Shown here: positions 61,618 through 64,000 of the stretch, in pieces
How positions within the stretch are numbered: position 1 is the stretch's first letter
Layout of the letters: each line of letters opens with the position of its first letter
Assembly (NCBI GenBank): GCA_018894105.1
Contig: CM032126.1
Coordinates: 12,179,001-12,243,000 of the forward strand
Reading direction: 5' to 3'
Origin: Jacaranda mimosifolia
Lineage: Eukaryota > Streptophyta > Magnoliopsida > Lamiales > Bignoniaceae
DNA length: 64,000 nt
Position numbers and translations under genes: made by a program
Notes under the pieces: generated by a model
What the model was told of the DNA's origin: nothing
Databases searched by the model: none
The model's input: the letters and a program-made list of their open reading frames with translations, nothing else

Positions 61618-61917
61618 TTACAAATGGCAAACATTGCAAGGGGTACAATGATCAGCATCTTTATTTGCTATTTCATGGATATATCTCAACACATTAACAG
61701 AGACATAACCTAATCTATTATGCCATAGAATGAGGCTAGGCTCACAAGCATTATTAACAAGATAACAACCAAATTTCTTTATAGTAGATATCCTAGAGAG
61801 TAAGGGTTTGCAGTGGGTTGTGGCTTGGTTATCTAGATAGTAGAACTTGTCAAGTATGTAAAGTCTCCGAATGACTTTTCTAGTAGCTAATATCTCTTTA
61901 CTCTGTAGGTCCTGCAA
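61618..61917 (-). pseudogene. Copia C3 GAG-pre-integrase region
   Basis: The minus frame has LILWHNRLGYVSVNVLRYI and CTPCNVCHL, the HH-CC zinc-binding start of the integrase (LWHxRLGHxS, CxxC). Tyr replaces the second His (RLGY), so zinc binding would be impaired. Confidence 0.82.
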
Positions 61918-62043
61918 TACAAAATGATTTGCATAAAAGGTAAGTTTTAGTTTAGAATCATTGGCTAGTCTATTGAAAGATAGAAGATTGAACTAAAAGT
62001 TTGGGATGTAAAGTGTGTTCTAGAGCTTTAATCTGGCTCATAT

Positions 62044-62231
62044 TTAGGCTACTCCTCTATATTGAACCTTCTTAGAGGTTCCATCAGGGAGATACGCATG
62101 TATTGGGATTTTAATAGGAGAAAGTTCAGATAGCAAGTTTAAGTTTGAACATATGTAGCTATAGGCTCCTATATCCACTACCCAAGAATCTTTTATCCAA
62201 TAATATACTTTGCACATTGAAGGCTTCATGG
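62044..62231 (-). pseudogene. Copia C3 protease region
   Basis: The minus frame has WIKDSWVVDIGAYSYICSNL, the Copia aspartic protease site (WIxDTGAxxHxC). DIGA replaces DTGA at the active site. The hAT-like element starts just upstream in gene order, at 62232. Confidence 0.8.
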
Positions 62232-63119
62232 ATAGGCCTGTCAATTGATAGGGTATCACCCTACTTAGATCTGTACCCCAAAATACCCAAATAATAATAC
62301 TCTATATTATGCCCTATTCTAAAATACCCAAAACAATAAGACCTAGCCCTACTCTACCCTACTTAATTCTAGACCTATTGGGTCTAGTTTAATGAACTTA
62401 TATTTTTAATGTATAAACTAATTTCTTAATATATAATAAAAATATTATTTGGTGTACGATACAAAAAATATACATTTTCTATATTTAATTTAATTTAGTC
62501 ATTAAGTTTAATTAGTTAATTTTTGTTTTTAATTTTTTATTCATTAATATAGTTTTTATTAACAAAGTTTATTCATTAATAAAATTAATTTTATTAACAA
62601 TGTTTATAATTCCACGATTAATTTTAATATTGTTAATTTTATTGTCAATGGGTCTAGCACTAAACATGCGCAGATTCGGCAACAGTTTTTTTGGCCTGGT
62701 GAAGAATTGTTTAGATTGTCAATTTCTACAGTATGATACTACCCTCATATGTAGAGAAACTATAATGTAGCAAGGCAAACTCACCTTCTTCAGTAAAGTT
62801 GCTATTCCAATTATCCAAAAAAAAATTAATGAAAAAATTGTTTAGTCATTATTACTGCTCACATATTTATAATTTTTATATATAAAAAAGCTTATCAGTA
62901 ATATAAATTTAATTTCCATATAGATTATTTTTATATTAATGAATTAAATTTAAGTATAAGGTTGTGGGTAATATTTGGGTATGGGTACATGGGTATTTTT
63001 TGAGTATAGACCATACTCATACCCATTACATTATCTTTAATAAGTACGGATATGAGAATGGGTATGCGTAATGATTGTTTGCGTCTAGATAGGGTATTAC
63101 TCTGCGTATTGATAGGCCA
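62232..63119. mobile_element. hAT-like element inside Copia C3
   Basis: The ends ATAGGCCTGTCAATTGATAG and TATTGATAGGCCA are inverted repeats (GGCCTGTCAAT against GGCCTATCAAT). The flanks CTTCATGG (62224-62231) and ATTCATAC (63120-63127) share TTCAT at the same register, a decayed 8-bp duplication. Copia sense breaks at both borders (KPSMCKVYYW on one side, LHDFVGSNVYE on the other). The interior has TACCCATACTCATACCC-like words near the right end and is otherwise AT-rich and non-coding. Confidence 0.65.
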
Positions 63120-63990
63120 ATTCATACACATTCGAACCTACAAAATCATGTAATTGAGCATAGTTCACTTGGTTCTCCTCCATATATGGTTTTCCTTTCA
63201 TCGGTTTATTAACTTCCTATTGGACTAATTCTGTAAAAGCCACTATCCAGACATTGTTCCTATGCCCACCTCTTTCAGTTTGTATCTCCAAAGGTGGTAC
63301 CACTTTTTCACCAGATTGAACTCTCTTGTCCTTGAGCTCTTTATACCACTTCGGGTCTCCAATTAACTTAAAGCATGTGTCTTGAGTATGGTCATCTCTC
63401 CCACAGTGAGTACAATGTTTGTCTGATTTCTTGCATGCCAGAATCCTTTTTGTTATGTTGCTTGTTTGCGGCTTCTTTCTTCTAAGAGAAGTTTCCTTTT
63501 ACCAGCATTGTAGCATTTTCAGCAGGATCAATAAAGGAGGTATTGACATCTCTTTGTTTCTCCACCCTCAATACCATAGAATACGCTTTATTCACACTTG
63601 GTAATGGTCCAAGTACCAAGATTTGATTTCTAATATGATCGTATAAATCATTCAATCCCATCGGGAATTGCATCAACTAATTAAAAGAGTTTAAGTCTGC
63701 CATAGTTTTTCCAGCTCCACAAGTACATTTGGGTAATGGCATCAATACAACCAATTCATTCCAAAGTCTCTTTAGCTTAGTGTAGTACTGAACAATAGGC
63801 ATGTTACCTTGGCTTATGGAACTAATTTCACATTAAATTTGATATAGCATGGGGCCATTGCATTCACCGAATCTCTCTATGATTTCTTCCTATAGTTGTT
63901 TGGATGATTTAATGTATAAAAAGGACCCAATGATATCTTTAGATATGGAGTTAAGGATCCACAACATTACCATACAATCCACACGCACCC
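63120..63990 (-). pseudogene. Copia C3 gag with zinc knuckle
   Basis: The minus strand at 63482-63676 reads MQFPMGLNDLYDHIRNQILV and LPSVNKAYSMVLRVEKQRDV, a common plant Copia gag block. Near 63430-63385 (minus) stands HCTHCGRDDHTQDTC, a C-X2-C-X4-H-X4-C zinc knuckle. The N-terminal part continues to the window end with frame breaks. Confidence 0.82.
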
Positions 63991-64000
63991 ACATGACTAA

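Larger units (their letters stand above)
58726..64000 (-). mobile_element. Copia element C3, 3' part, runs off the window
   Basis: A minus-strand Copia. From high to low coordinates it shows gag (63482-63676), zinc knuckle, protease, GAG-pre-integrase, integrase, reverse transcriptase and RNase H, ending with QLADIFTKALSAPSF near 59170-59110. A polypurine tract (TTGAGGGGGTT, minus) is followed by an LTR starting TGTACAAGTATCACTCC at 59059. The 5' LTR lies beyond the window. A hAT-like element interrupts it at 62232-63119. Several frames remain open for 60-120 codons, longer than in C1, but stops separate them. Confidence 0.85.

Overview
This is an AT-rich plant nuclear window, almost certainly from a eudicot; I cannot name the species. 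It holds one confident protein-coding gene and a dense cover of transposable elements. The plant assignment rests on three things: a spliced ACC synthase with GT-AG introns, plant-type Copia, Gypsy, LINE, CACTA, hAT and MULE elements, and abundant (TA)n and (TTA)n microsatellites. I recognise no rRNA, functional tRNA, CRISPR array, bacterial operon or viral gene.

Layout. 1-3631: part of a long minus-strand LTR or LARD-like element. 3632-5053: a 5'-truncated LINE on the plus strand. 6976-7444: a small hAT-type MITE with a perfect 8-bp target duplication. 8165-13773: a 5.6-kb CACTA element (target duplication AGT) with exon-like host fragments inside. 13774-18899: non-coding sequence with a SINE-like piece and weak exon-like islands. 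18900-20055: a second hAT-type element. 20118-20703: a complete TRIM retrotransposon with two LTRs, a primer-binding site and a polypurine tract. 22504-23629: three tandem copies of one MITE. 25030-25706: a solo LTR (target duplication TTAAC). 27231-28908: the ACC synthase gene, four exons, 449 residues, of the short-C-terminus (type 3, ACS7-like) class. 31150-31564: a Tourist-like MITE.

32224-46183 is a nested set. A minus-strand Copia (C1) has its 3' LTR split by a plus-strand, gag-only Gypsy element A (32292-38651, target duplication CCACT). Gypsy A is itself split by a hAT-like element (35221-36909). The gag of the same Copia is split by a MULE-like element with long inverted ends (43735-45304). 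A second, truncated Gypsy (B, from 47347) has its gag split by a 4.0-kb CACTA element (48218-52261, target duplication ACC). It is followed by a full-length minus-strand Copia (C2, about 53406-58265) and the 3' part of another minus-strand Copia (C3, about 58726 to the window end), which carries a hAT-like insert.

The ACC synthase is the only gene whose product can be placed in a pathway: ethylene biosynthesis, S-adenosylmethionine to ACC. The transposon reading frames are all broken. I found no convincing new multi-gene system. The most unusual features are the ordered nesting, the exon-like cargo in the 8-14 kb CACTA element, the tandem MITE triplet, and the internally repetitive Gypsy LTRs.
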